A DNA stretch of 64,000 bases from contig NC_081556.1 in the NCBI RefSeq assembly GCF_963082655.1, positions 1,240,001-1,304,000 on the forward strand, in the 5' to 3' direction. Of this stretch, positions 34,720 to 45,549 are shown in pieces. The position numbers and the translations under genes were made by a program. Below the pieces are notes generated by a model. It worked only from the letters and a program-made list of their open reading frames with translations. It was not told the origin of the DNA and searched no databases. Origin of the DNA: Stomoxys calcitrans. Its lineage: Eukaryota > Arthropoda > Insecta > Diptera > Muscidae. Numbering within the stretch: position 1 is the stretch's first letter; each line of letters begins with the position of its first letter.

Positions 34720-35690
34720 TCGCTAAAACATTTTAAGCCGATATGGCTACCTGTAGAATGGGTAAAGCTAGCCTCTCGAAATTTTGCATAAATACTTCTT
34801 TTTCATATATCGTCGGTGTAATGCTATCCTGTTCCATACGCCACTTTATTGATTTTGAGATAAACGCACTTGGAGTTTGCAAAATGCATTGAAATAGGCC
34901 ATATTTGGCATATTTACGCCGCAATATCTCGAAATCTAAGTAAGTGAATTTTTCTTAGCGAATCTGAAATCTTAACACCCCAAAAAAACAATTCAAACTC
35001 AAAAAATTCGAAAATGAAGTATGGAACAAGATAGCATTACGCCGACGATATGTAGTTAGATTGGTAATAGTTCCATCCAAATTTAATGATCTTCGGCCTA
35101 GCAGGCAAAAAACTTGAAATGAAAAAAATCGGGATTCACATCTGGGCACGCAACAGCGGGGCCTTGCCGTTGACTGGCTTTCGAAGCCATCAATACAACT
35201 TCCAACAGATGCACTAAATCATATGCTACCATGAAAGTGGTGCAATTGTTGCAGACAAAAAATTTGTCATTACACGAACACATGCATTGGCAAAAGTACA
35301 GCTAATAGACAGGGCTATCGAGCGAGGTTACTGGGGTATTTGTATCATATAGGCGTTTTCGCAATAAATACGATACAAATGCAACATATCAACGTACGGC
35401 CCGGCCCTTGAAGCCATCACGCCTTCCATCGTTAAAACCAAAGACGAAACGCGTCCCATATGGCTTGGTATGTGTTGCGATCTCTGACTTTCCTTTTCCA
35501 TTTGCAAAGAAACTCTCCCATCATTGAGCTCGTCTCGAAAGAGAAACAAACAAAAAATTGTGAAATTTGATAATCTTCGCCCTAACAGGCAAAAAAGTTG
35601 AAATCACCACGGTTGAGCGATAAAGACTCGAATTCAACAAAAAATCTGAAAATATCCCGTGAAAAAAACGAGCTCAAGAAAGAGCTTTAC
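34720..35690. repeat. Unclassified repeat-derived region bounded by a shared motif
   Basis: The motif TTAATGATCTTCGGCCTAGC (in 35079-35120) recurs in the same orientation at 35562-35604 as GATAATCTTCGCCCTAAC, followed in both by AGGCAAAAAA.TTGAAAT. The same motif is at 42406-42443 and, inverted, at 52940-52970. The 440-bp interior has no recognisable coding sequence. Confidence 0.5.
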
Positions 35691-36242
35691 ATGTTCGAAA
35701 AAGCGCACGATCTTACAACAAAGAAATCTTACAACTAGAAATACTTAAGGAGTTTCTGCGCTGCACGAATGTGGTGAATTTCCGAACATCGTGTTCCCCG
35801 ACGAGAACATTTTCCCAACAGAGCTCTCAAAACTATAGTGTTAACTTAGGCGAGAACACGTACAAGAATTTGAGGCACCCGAAGTAATTTTGTATTTCAA
35901 GTGATGTCAGCTGTGACTGGGCCGCTGTGATATCCAACTTTTTGGTGCCCAAAATGCAAGTGCTTGACTTGCATGATATGTGGTTTGAGAGGCGAGTTCG
36001 GTGAATATTTTATTTCACATTCGGGACCAATCAATTGGCTGCCTAGATCGTGCGATTTTACGCCTTTAGACTATGTTTTAGACATGACAGCTTCAATTGA
36101 CGCATTGGAAGACAACATTCAAGCATTTATTCGAGGGGTGCCGTCCGAAATATTGGAAAGAGTATCCCAAAATTGGACTAAGCGAATAGACCATTTGAGG
36201 CGGAGTCATACAGTGGGATTGGAAAAAATTAGTGCAAACTAG
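35690..36242 (+). mobile_element. Tc1/mariner transposase fragment, internally deleted
   Basis: Frame 35964-36242 shows the C-terminal part of a mariner-type transposase: GEFGEYFISHSGPINWLPRS, CDFTPLDY, SIDALEDNIQAFIRG, ERVSQNWTKRIDHLRRS. The upstream DLHDMWF runs directly into RGEFGEYF, so the QQDGA-type catalytic segment is missing. The FLWGYVKAHVYTD stretch kept at 11.8 kb is also lost. 35700-35940 looks like a more decayed upstream part. Confidence 0.75.
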
Positions 36243-36289
36243 TCTGCCAATTGTGAACGGATACAGATATCTTTAATGATGCACAGTGT

Positions 36290-36835
36290 CCGTAGCCGCC
36301 ACATGACCAAATAGAAAGCTCCCTTAGCTTCACATCAGTAGTCGCAGCAATTTGACTAGCCACAATATCCAGAAGCACCAGGCTTCATTGTCAGCACACC
36401 ATGTAAAACAGTTGTAGTCTATGCAGCTTCGAAATGCATGCTGATGGTTTGCGAATGGAAATTGTCCAATGGGAGGATCGGGGGAGAAGTACCTCATGCG
36501 TCTTGGTTACTGATGAAAGAAGGGAGATCGGTCAGTACGAATCCCCCTAATTCGTGCCCTTTACAGGTTTCAGTAGCGGGATCACACTACCCATCTACCC
36601 AAACATCGGGTACTATAACAGAGTTCAGACAGGCTGAGGCACTCGACTCCAGACAGATCCAGATTCTTCAGCATCAGTGTAGAGATTCCGTCTGGGACCA
36701 GGGCCTTGCGCGACTTGGCGCCACGGATGACATTTGTAGCTTCTTGTACGGTAAATTGTGATGGCTGTCCAGCAGCAAGTGGATCACGGATACGACGAAT
36801 GTCTCCCCTTCTACCCTTCTCAATCTAGCGGGTCA
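36290..36835 (-). mobile_element. LINE reverse transcriptase N-terminal fragment
   Basis: On the minus strand 36580-36790 translates as QFTVQEATNVIRGAKSRKAL then VPDGISTLMLKNLD, the typical start of a non-LTR RT domain (usual form K..KA.GPDGI). Further downstream, HQHAFRS fits the next conserved RT block. Stops break the frame. Confidence 0.65.
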
Positions 36836-36869
36836 ATCAATTGCCGTTTATCAAAAAAAAATACCTCAC

Positions 36870-37706
36870 AAGTATCGCCAGCATTTTTATACCCACCACC
36901 ATAGGATGGGAGTATACTAATCTAGTCATTCCGTTTGTAACACCTCGATATATTGATCTAGGACCTCATAAAGAATATATATTCTCGATCTTCTCGACGT
37001 TCTGAGTCAAACTAGCCATGTCCGTCCGTCGCGTAGAGCTAGCCGCTTGAAATTGTGCGCAGATACTTTATATCGATGTAGGTCGTTGGGGATTTTAAAT
37101 GGGTCATATCGGTTCAGATTTGGATATAGCTCCCATATAAACCGATCTCCCGATTTGACTTCTTGAGCCCCTGGAAGCCGCAATTTTTGTCCGATTTATC
37201 TAAAATTTTGCACATAGCGTTCTGTTATGACTTCCAATTACTGTGTTAAGTACGGTTCAAATCGGTCAAGGAACTGATATAGATCCCGTATAAACCGTTG
37301 TGCCGATTTGACTTCTTGAGCACATGGAAGCCGCAATTTTTGTCCGATTTAGCTGAAATTTTGTACCTAGTATTCTAATATGACTTGCAAAAACTGTGCC
37401 ATGTACGGTCCAATCCGGTCAAGAACCTGATGTAGCTCCCATATAAACCGATCTCCCGATTTAACTTCTTGAGCCCCTGGAAGCCGAAATTTTTGTTCGA
37501 TTTAGCTGAAATTTTGCACATAGTGTTCTGTTATGACTCCCACAACAACAGTGCGAAGTACGGTCCAAATCGGTCAATAACATGATATAGCTCCCATATA
37601 AACCGATATCCCGATCTGACTTTTTCAGTCCTTACAAGTCGCCATATTTTAGCAGAATCCATGGTGGTGGGTTCCAAAGATTCGTCCCGGCCGAACTTAG
37701 CGTTTA
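36870..37706 (-). repeat. Dispersed repeat with about 160-bp internal units
   Basis: One end is CCACCACCATAGGATGGG (36895-36912) followed by a CCATGTCCGTCCGTC motif. Units with ATCTCCCGATTTGACTTC and AGCTCCCATATAAACCGAT then repeat about four times to CGTCCCGGCCGAACTTAGCG (37684-37703). Opposite orientation to the copies at 44.3 and 54.4 kb. 36870-36895 is a SINE scrap (minus strand) at the junction. Confidence 0.8.
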
Positions 37707-37989
37707 TTTTAAAACAATTATTTTCCTATATAGCATAGCAAGCAAATAAAAAACCAACTAAAACAAAAATCAGCTGTTGTTCTGCAAATTTTCACTGGAA
37801 GTCGTTCGCGTACTTTTGCTTGCAAATTTTTTAAAGTGAGTAAAATGGCGCTTACACTCCGGCAAATTTTTACTGGAAACTTTTTATTGGAAAAGTACGC
37901 GAAACAAAAACCCTTTTAATTTGATAATTTGTATTTTATCATATTTTATAGTGGTGGTTTTGATTTCAAACAACTTTGCTCAAACTAAC

Positions 37990-39382
37990 ATTAAAATTTC
38001 ACGGAATTAAATATTTTTAAAATTTTGATCCTTACTTCATGTCTTAGAGTGCTACAATCGAGAATATGTTTTATCCAGTCTCCCTTGTGGCACCTATTCT
38101 CAGTGTATGTCTCTTTTTTAAACAAACCAACGGATTGATTCCGTTTGACTCTCTCTATGGTGGGTTTGTGTGTCGGTTCGCTCTCTGTATCTTTGTATCT
38201 GAGGGGCAAGCGCATACTGATGGATCGAATGGCAATAACGACGACGGCGACGACAAAGACAGACCCACAACAGAGCAACTCACTCACAGTGTAGAGTGTT
38301 TACCACCATTCAGTTGTCCGCCAGTATCTGCAGTGGGTTGTTGGCCCAGTGAGATTGCTTTACAATTCAAAAAAAAAATTAAAAATTAAAACAACAAAAA
38401 TTCGAGAGAATCAAAACAACAAAATAAAAAAAATATTCAAACAACAATAAAAAGAAGAAAACAGCAGCATTTCTGTGATACCAATCCAAAGTTGTCAGAT
38501 TTTCCAAGTTCGATGTCTGCCTAAAAACCAAATAGCGAGCAAAAAAAAAAACACAAATAATAGGTCGCTCAAACAGAGAAAGACAGTCGGAAAAAACCAA
38601 AAAGACATCCCAAAACATAAAAATTTGTGAAAATTCAACAAAAACGCGTTGGTCTCTGTGAAGTTGGATGGGTGCTAGCGAAACAAGTTTGCCAATAGTT
38701 TGTCTGTGGTCCAAAGCAAAATCCACGAAAAGCCTCAAAACTCTATACCCAAACCTACTACTACACCCCCTCTCTTGACGCCACCAAAGGCCAATTGCTG
38801 AAACTGACTACTGGCTGACTGATGAGGGGAGTTTGGCCCCAAAAAAGCATTGCTTCGATTTTAAACAAAAGTTGTTTGTTTTTTTTTTTTTTTTTTTTGT
38901 TTAATCCCAAAAATTCTAAATAATAATGCGACTACTTGACTACTAAGTCCACATAAGTGCCATTTGTTATTGTATTTGTTGATGTTTGTTCTAGTTCCAA
39001 ATTAAGTGAAGTGCTGTTCGAGTGAGTGCTGATTGTGTTGGTGGTGCTTCAAAATAAATCCCTATATCTTAATGCTTGATGTAGAAAAAAAGCTACGAGC
39101 AACGTAGTGCAGTGCAAAGATAAAAATTGGTGAAAAAACACGATAAAAAAGTTAAAAACAAGAAAATTAGTCGCAGCACTCTAAATTATACAAGAAAAAA
39201 AAAACAAAAATAAATATATATAAGAAACAGGCACTGACAGCGGCAGATAGCAACATTTCCAGTCCCAAACAGCAGTGTTTTTAGCAGTGGAAACAACACA
39301 AAATCAAAATACAGCAAAGACAGCCAACTAGCCGACAGCTGAAAACTTTATCATCATAAAACGACAACATTTGCTGGAGAAG
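37990..39382 (+). promoter_or_regulatory. Candidate promoter and 5'UTR exon of an unseen gene
   Basis: A repeat-free stretch with the look of a fly promoter/leader. CT-rich motifs (GACTCTCTCTATGG, GGTTCGCTCTCTG) lie at 38145-38185. An initiator-like ATTCAGTTG is at 38308-38316. About 1 kb of A-rich leader-like sequence follows, to a possible donor GGAGAAG|GTGTGG (exon end 39382). There is no long reading frame. If real, it would be the non-coding first exon of a + strand gene whose coding part is outside the window or was not recognised. Weakly supported. Confidence 0.25.
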
Positions 39383-40540
39383 GTGTGGACCGGTTTGTTG
39401 TTATGATTGTTTTTGTTTTATTATTATAATGTTGTCTTATTGTATATTATTAACATTTGCCGTTATTTTGATGTGAAGGCACCCCCCCTCCCACCAGAGA
39501 CATAAACAAATCGCGTGCTGAGTAAAAGTTTTGTAGGAAAATCGATACTCTTTCATCTTCGCTCCTGCAAACTCAACGAAGAAACAACAAAAAAAAAACA
39601 AAATCCTTCAGCAAATGCTACTACTCTCCCGAACCCTAGTCTAATGAAATACTTGCCATTGAATGCATGAAGAAGAAGAGGGAGAGAAAGTGAGAGAGAG
39701 AAAGAGAGAGAGAGAGAGTAAAAGCAAATCGCCCAGGGAGTTTGACATAAACACAGCTGTTTTTTTTTTTGTTTGCTTTTCTTGCAAAATCCTTGAATCC
39801 ATGAATGTTATTGTCCTTCTTTTTGTTTTTGTATTCGCAAAAATCTGAAAATTGAAACCTTTTGTTGTTCTATTCTGTTTACTGCCTTCTATTATTGAGC
39901 AAATCTATTATGCACTTGTCAAAAATTTGACACTTTAATTAGAGAACACTACAAAATATCCCTTCCCATTTAGGTGAGGGCGTAGATTTTGGCTTGGTGT
40001 TGGTGTTGGTGTTTGGCAGTCCCATTGCCTTGCATAAGAGTGCTGATACCTTGACATGAAAGTTAAATAGGCTATGGACATTGTTGCCAACTTGAGTTTT
40101 GGTTTTTGCACAGTGACCAGTTGTAGGACTTTTGAAGTTGTGTTGAGCTAGAAGTGTTTTTTTTTCTTTGATTAAGAAAATTGTGATTGCAAACGAGAAA
40201 ATCGGATTAAAAAAAAACTTGTTTTTGTTTGTAAATGGACTGAGTTTATGTATAATTACAATGATTATAATTGTGCTGCACACATTTTGCCTAAAGCTTA
40301 GATTACAAATGAAACAAGTTAGAAAAGGCAGACAAAGGCTGGCTAAAACAACTTCTTAAAAGCCTACATCATATGATTTTCGCGCAAAACAAAAAATTAA
40401 ATTTTCTCAAAAAGACAAAAATAATGAAATTGTCCACTGGAAAATTTCTAATGAAATTTCACAAGGGAATTTAAGAAAACATTGTCTCTAAAGACAATAT
40501 TTCAAAAAACACAATATTTCAATGAGATTTTCAGTAAATA
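39383..40540. other. No gene seen
   Basis: AT-rich DNA with a (GA)n run at about 39690-39718 and poly-T/poly-A tracts. No recognisable domain in the short open frames. Confidence 0.45.
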
Positions 40541-40544
40541 AATT

Positions 40545-40870
40545 ATGGGTACTTGGAGCCAAATATGATATGATATTCGCTTTCTAGTCTCTAATACCTT
40601 TCATTTCATACCCATATTGTGCCTATCGGTCCACTTTGGGTTTTTGGAAGGCGTTGGTGGGTTAAGACAAACTTACACATCTGTGAAAATTTAAAAAAAA
40701 TCGGTTCAGCCGTTTTTGATTCTACGGAACAAACAAAAACCGAGTCCCATATAGTCATGATGAGTCATATACCCATTTAAAGCGTTTTTGGAGGGAAGGG
40801 GAGCCCCTATACTTCGATACTGATTTTATGCGGAGCGAGTCCGAACGGCGTATCACTGAAAATGGTAATT
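40545..40870. repeat. Dispersed repeat unit (CTTTCATTTCATACCCATATTG)
   Basis: Contains TCTAATACCTTTCATTTC and ACCCATATTGTGCC followed by a G-rich stretch, then an inverted part (GAGTCCCATATAGTCATGATG). Same family as 27.4-28.4 kb. Confidence 0.7.
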
Positions 40871-41004
40871 CCTTATAAAGCAAACATTTTCTCTGAAGAA
40901 AGAATTTTACAAAAATTTTCCATTAAGTTTTTTCTATAGAATAACTACCTATTTCTTATTCTCGAAAGACAAAATGAAAAAAAAATCTCTAAAGAAGTAA
41001 AAAG

Positions 41005-42335
41005 GCATTAAGCTCAGCAGGGCCGAACTATGAGCTTATATGTTAACCACCTTTCGTCATAATGCGGAAAAAAATGCATCATTTTTGAACCCATTGCAGC
41101 TATATTTAAATGTGGTGCGATTTGGTCCAAACTCGGTGCGGACGTCAAGTGGTCTTATAAATACAATTCACTGTTCAAGTTGTAAAAGCAGAATATTGGT
41201 CAATATGGCAGCTATATCAAAATATAGACCGATTTGACATAGGTCATTATGCCAAATTTCAGGGAAATTGGATAACAAGTGCGTCTTTTATGAGCCCAAG
41301 ACCTTAAAACGGAAGATCGCTCTATATGGCAGCTATATACAAATATAGACCGATGGGGGCCATATTAAATGCGGATGTCGTAGGGCCTAACACAGCTTAC
41401 TGTGTCACATTTCAGCGAAATCGGGTAATAATCACTGCTTTTATGGGTCCAAGGACTAAAATCAGGAGATCGGTATATATAGTAGCTATATCCAACGAAT
41501 AACCGATCTGAACCCAATAGGGAACGGATGTCGGAAGCCTAACATAGATCCTTGTACCAAATTTCAGCGAAATTGGGTAATAGATGCGCCTTTTATGGGT
41601 CCTACACCCTAAATCGGGAGTTCTGTCTATATGGCAGCCATATTCAAATATAGACCGATTTGAACGTCGAAAACCTAACATAGGTCATTGTGCCAAATTC
41701 CAGCTAAATCGGATAATAAACGTGTCTTTAATGGGCCTAAAACCTTAAACCGGGAGATCGGTCTATACGGTAGCTATTTCGAAATATAGGTCGATGAGGG
41801 CCAAACTGAACATGGATATTGAGGGGTCTAACCCGGCCTACTGTGTCGCATTTCAGCGAAATCGGATAATATTTGCTCCTTTTATGTGCCCAAGATCTTA
41901 AATCGGGAGATCGCTTTATATGGCAGCTATATCCAAATATAGACCGATCTGGACCATATAGGGCACGGATAACGAAAAGCCTAACATAAATCACTATGCC
42001 AAAGTTCAGCGAAATCGAATGAAACATGTGGCTGGGTTTAATGGGTTTAAAACCTTAAATCGGGTTTAAAACCTTAAATCGGAAGATCAGTGTATATGGG
42101 GGCTATTTCAAGATATAGTTCGATATAGCCCATCTTCGAACTTAACCTGTCTATGTCTATGCTCATTTTTAAGCCTGTGGCGTGATTTCAACAGCCAGAC
42201 GGACGCTAGACCGTCTTAGATTTTTACGAGGATCAAGAATATAAATACTTTATAGGGTCGGAAATGGATATTTCCATGTGTTGCAAATGGTATGACAAAC
42301 TGAATATACCCCCATCCTTTGGTATAAAATCAATT
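41005..42335 (+). repeat. Dispersed repeat, about seven 150-bp internal units
   Basis: Begins AAGCTCAGCAGGGCCGAACT. Units with AAATCGGGAGATCGGTCTAT, ATGGCAGCTATATCCAAATA, TAGACCGAT and AATTTCAGCGAAATCGG then repeat at about 41177, 41307, 41458, 41610, 41746, 41896 and 42075. It ends in CCCCCATCCTTTGGTATAAAA near 42330. Best-preserved member of this family in the window. No coding capacity. Confidence 0.85.
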
Positions 42336-42339
42336 AAAT

Positions 42340-43840
42340 ATTTGATAAAGACCAAATTCTTCTAAGGACAAAAAATTTCTAAAAGAGAAACAAACAAAAA
42401 TTGTAAAATTTAATGATATCGCCCTAACAGGCAAAAACATGAAAAATAAAACCTCTTTGTAAAGTGTTTTCGACACCAAAATTCGATTAATCTTTCATTA
42501 TATAAAAAAAATTATATGCAATTTGTTAAAAAAAATATTAAAAAATTTTCTCCTAAGAATAAAAGTAAATGAAATTTTCATTAGAAGAAATTTTTATGCA
42601 ATTTTCTATTTCCAATAAATTGTATCGAAAAATTCTGTAAAATAAACTTGAATGAAATTTTCTCCAATGAACGTAAATTCTATAGCATTTTCTCAAAAAA
42701 AAATTGTATGAAATTTTCTCAAGCAAACATTTCGATGAAATTTACTCTAATGACAACAATTTTAAAAAGTTTTTGTCTGGTTTTGATTACTCTAATCAAA
42801 TGTTTCCATTGAAATTTCATGTATTTTTCAAAAAATCTTAAATTACGGAAAAAACTTTTAAATTCCTAAGATGCTAAAAGCACTTTCAGCTTTTGCGTAC
42901 ATTTTCACTTTCACACGTTTTACCCTTCAGCAATGATTGCTTGTCTACCGAATAGACATGGTGCCAAAAGAACGTTATTATTATTCTAATAAATTATTTT
43001 GTTGTTTTGCGCAGTGAGATTTATTGCAATAGATCAGTTTACTGCTCAAAAGGTCACCACAGCTCATATGGAATTACATTTAATACCACATTACGCTTTA
43101 CTTTAAGCATAGACTGAGAGGAGCTTGGCATGTTTTTAGCAACTGGGATAAAATGATTTTGTTTGTTATTTGAATACAAAAACAAATATAAGAAATAATA
43201 ATAGAAGGACGGACAATAATGGATAGAAAATGGATATAAACATATTCAATGTCCATCTATAGAAAGCATTAATGAATGTAGTAAACAATAAACGATTTTG
43301 TTGAAGTACACAAAATTCTATGCATGTGTGTGTGTGTGTGTGAGTGTGTTTTTTCATCATCAGTTAATGATGCTACTGTATAAAAATGTATAAAATTTTG
43401 TTTTTGATCTTAAAAGACTTTTCTCTGATTTATGTCGACAAACAAAACAAAATACCAAAGAGATTGGAAATTTTCCTACGTATGCACATATCAGCATGTA
43501 TGCAGTATAAAAATATATATGACACTGAATTGATATATGTAATAATATTCAAATTCTTATAAAATCTCTTTGCACACCTGCTGTGCCCAAGAGGTAAACA
43601 AAAAATGCCGAAATTTGTTGCTATATATAAATAGTTAAATAGTTGCTGCTGAGTTTTCGGTTTGACCTTTTTTAAAATTTCTTAATCGGTTTTTTGACAA
43701 AAAAAAATAATTTTTCATTTTATTTCTCTATTGAGACGAACTTTTTATGATCGACGTATTTTGCAATGGAAAAGTAAAGCCAGAAGATACCACAACATGC
43801 TTGACACCATGCTTGACACCCTGTCTGCTACCTTTTTTTC
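42340..43840. other. No gene seen
   Basis: AT-rich. Contains the dispersed motif ATCGCCCTAACAGGCAAAAA at 42418-42437, several short related AATTTTCT-rich stretches, and a (TG)n run at 43325-43342. Confidence 0.5.
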
Positions 43841-43847
43841 CCAGTGC

Positions 43848-44150
43848 AGTTGTTTGTGTGTGTAGTGGCAGATTTTTTGTCTACTCAACTATACTACGCC
43901 CATGTCATACACATGTTCTGTGCATCTAGGTTCGAATCCTGGCCAGGCTCTGCCGAATTGTGTTTATATCAAATTCCATACATGTTCTGTGCATCTTTCA
44001 GAAGTTGTGTCAATGACTTCGAACATTAGACACCGGCAGCGGCTCTTGCTGGCTGGGCTCTGCAGGTGTTTGTGTGTGTACTGGCAGATTTTTTGTTTAT
44101 TCAATTACATTACTCCCATGGCATACACATGTTCTGTATATCTTTCGGCA
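43848..44150 (+). repeat. 217-bp direct repeat pair
   Basis: GTTTGTGTGTGTAGTGGCAG through CACATGTTCTGTGCATCT (43851-43927) recurs as GTTTGTGTGTGTACTGGCAG through CACATGTTCTGTATATCT (44068-44144). A shorter third echo (CATACATGTTCTGTGCATCT) is at 43978-43997. A GGTTCGAATCCTGGCC (43930-43945) resembles a pol III B box, but no tRNA fold was found. Confidence 0.75.
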
Positions 44151-44164
44151 GGCAAAAAGGTTAA

Positions 44165-45205
44165 ATTAGGTTGAAAAGAGGCTGCTGCGGATGTTAATGT
44201 CCATAGAGGCATGAGTCGCCACTATGGACATACACCTAAGCCAATAATCGGCTTGGTGGGCGCTCTAAATACTAAAAAAGTAAGAGCGTTCTAAGTTCGG
44301 CCTGGCCGATTTTCATATATCCTCCACAATGGATAGCATTTTTCGGGTTCTTTGCGCGGTATCTCTTTTAAGGAAACCAAAGAAAATGAATAAGAACTGT
44401 TATGCTATTGGAGCTATATCCGATTCGGACCATAAACGAATTGAATGCTGAACATTGTAGAAGTCATTGTTTACTATATCAGTCCATTCGGATAAGATTT
44501 GCGCCTTGTAGAAGCTCAAGAAACAAAATCGATAGATCGGTTTATACGGGAGCTGTATCAAGCTATAGATCAATTCAGACCATATTGGAAACGTATGTTG
44601 AAAGTCATGGGAGAAGCCGTTGTACAAAATTTCTGCCAAATCTGATGAGAATTGCACCCTCTAGAGGTTGAAAAAATCAAGATCCCAGATCGGTTTATAT
44701 GGCAGCTGCATCAGGTTAAGTACCGATTAGCGCCATACTAAGGTGGGTGGTAAAAAAGTAACCTCGAAAAAGAAAATCTGTGTTAGGAATTCCGTGCAAC
44801 TTACAGAATCATTAATTCTTTTCCATGCCAAGCCCCTAAGTTGGTACAAGCCTGTTATTGTGTCAATACCTTAGTGCCGGTACCTGTTAGATTCGAAAGC
44901 CGGGCAATGACAAACGTCTCATCATCATTTTTTCCGCATGGCTTACACATGCTATCAGTTTCCGCACCGATTATACATAAGTCAGCTCCTATGTGTCCCG
45001 TTATGATACCAATAACTTCTTCTTATTTCCTTTCAATAATAGCCTCGCCTTCTCACGATCTGGATGCCCGCATAGGATTTTGGCCATCCTACCGAGAATT
45101 TCGCTGTTCCGTAGTGTTGCATGCTCATTCATCGCCCACGCCTTTAACTCGGACTGCGTCGACTCCAAAGGCTTCGGGTTACAAATACAAATTTTGCCCA
45201 TGAAC
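44165..45205 (-). mobile_element. LINE family B 3' part, interrupted by a nested repeat
   Basis: The 3' end TAGGTTGAAAAGAGGCTGCTG (44168) and minus-strand frame 45001-45207 (ESTQSELKAWAMNEHATLRN, GHPDREKARLLLKGN) match the copies at 33.6 and 59.5 kb. The non-coding 3' part is split by a 467-bp insertion at 44284-44750. Confidence 0.82.
44284..44750 (+). mobile_element. Dispersed repeat inserted into the LINE, 11-bp target duplication
   Basis: TAAAAAAGTAA occurs at 44273-44283 and again at 44751-44761. The related LINE copy at 33.65 kb has the joined form (CTAAAAAAGTTACCTCG), so this is a clean insertion with an 11-bp target-site duplication. The insert begins GAGCGTTCTAAGTTCGGCC and ends CTAAGGTGGGTGG. 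Inside are GTTTATA.GG.AGCTGTATC and ATTTCTGCCAAATCTGATG units of the dispersed family. Confidence 0.8.
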
Positions 45206-45322
45206 ATTCCACTGCGCCAGGCCGTTCGGACTCGGCTATAAAAAGGAGGTCCCTTATCATTGAGCCTAAACTTAAATCAGACTGCACTCATTGATATGTG
45301 AGAAGTTTGCCCCAGTTCCTTG
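45191..45322. mobile_element. Rearranged SINE fragment (inverted junction)
   Basis: TTTGCCCATGAACATTCCACT (45193-45213) is a SINE tail in reverse orientation. It joins directly to a forward SINE body (GCCGTTCGGACTCGGCTATA ... GAAGTTTGCCCCAGTTCCTT). Same family as 17.3 and 26.6 kb. Confidence 0.7.
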
Positions 45323-45549
45323 GGCGTTTTTTTGGCCCTTGCAAATTGATCCACCCTACTTCACATTTTTAATTCCATGGCATCTGGTTGTATGTACCGG
45401 ATTGACCCAATGGAATCCTTCATCGGCTAGGGCTGTCGCCTCAGTGTACGACACACTGCTACAACAAAAAGAACCTCACATGCTTCAGGTGACTTGAAAC
45501 TAAGGGAATGCCCTAGCGATACGCAAGCTGATGTAAAATCCAAACATCC

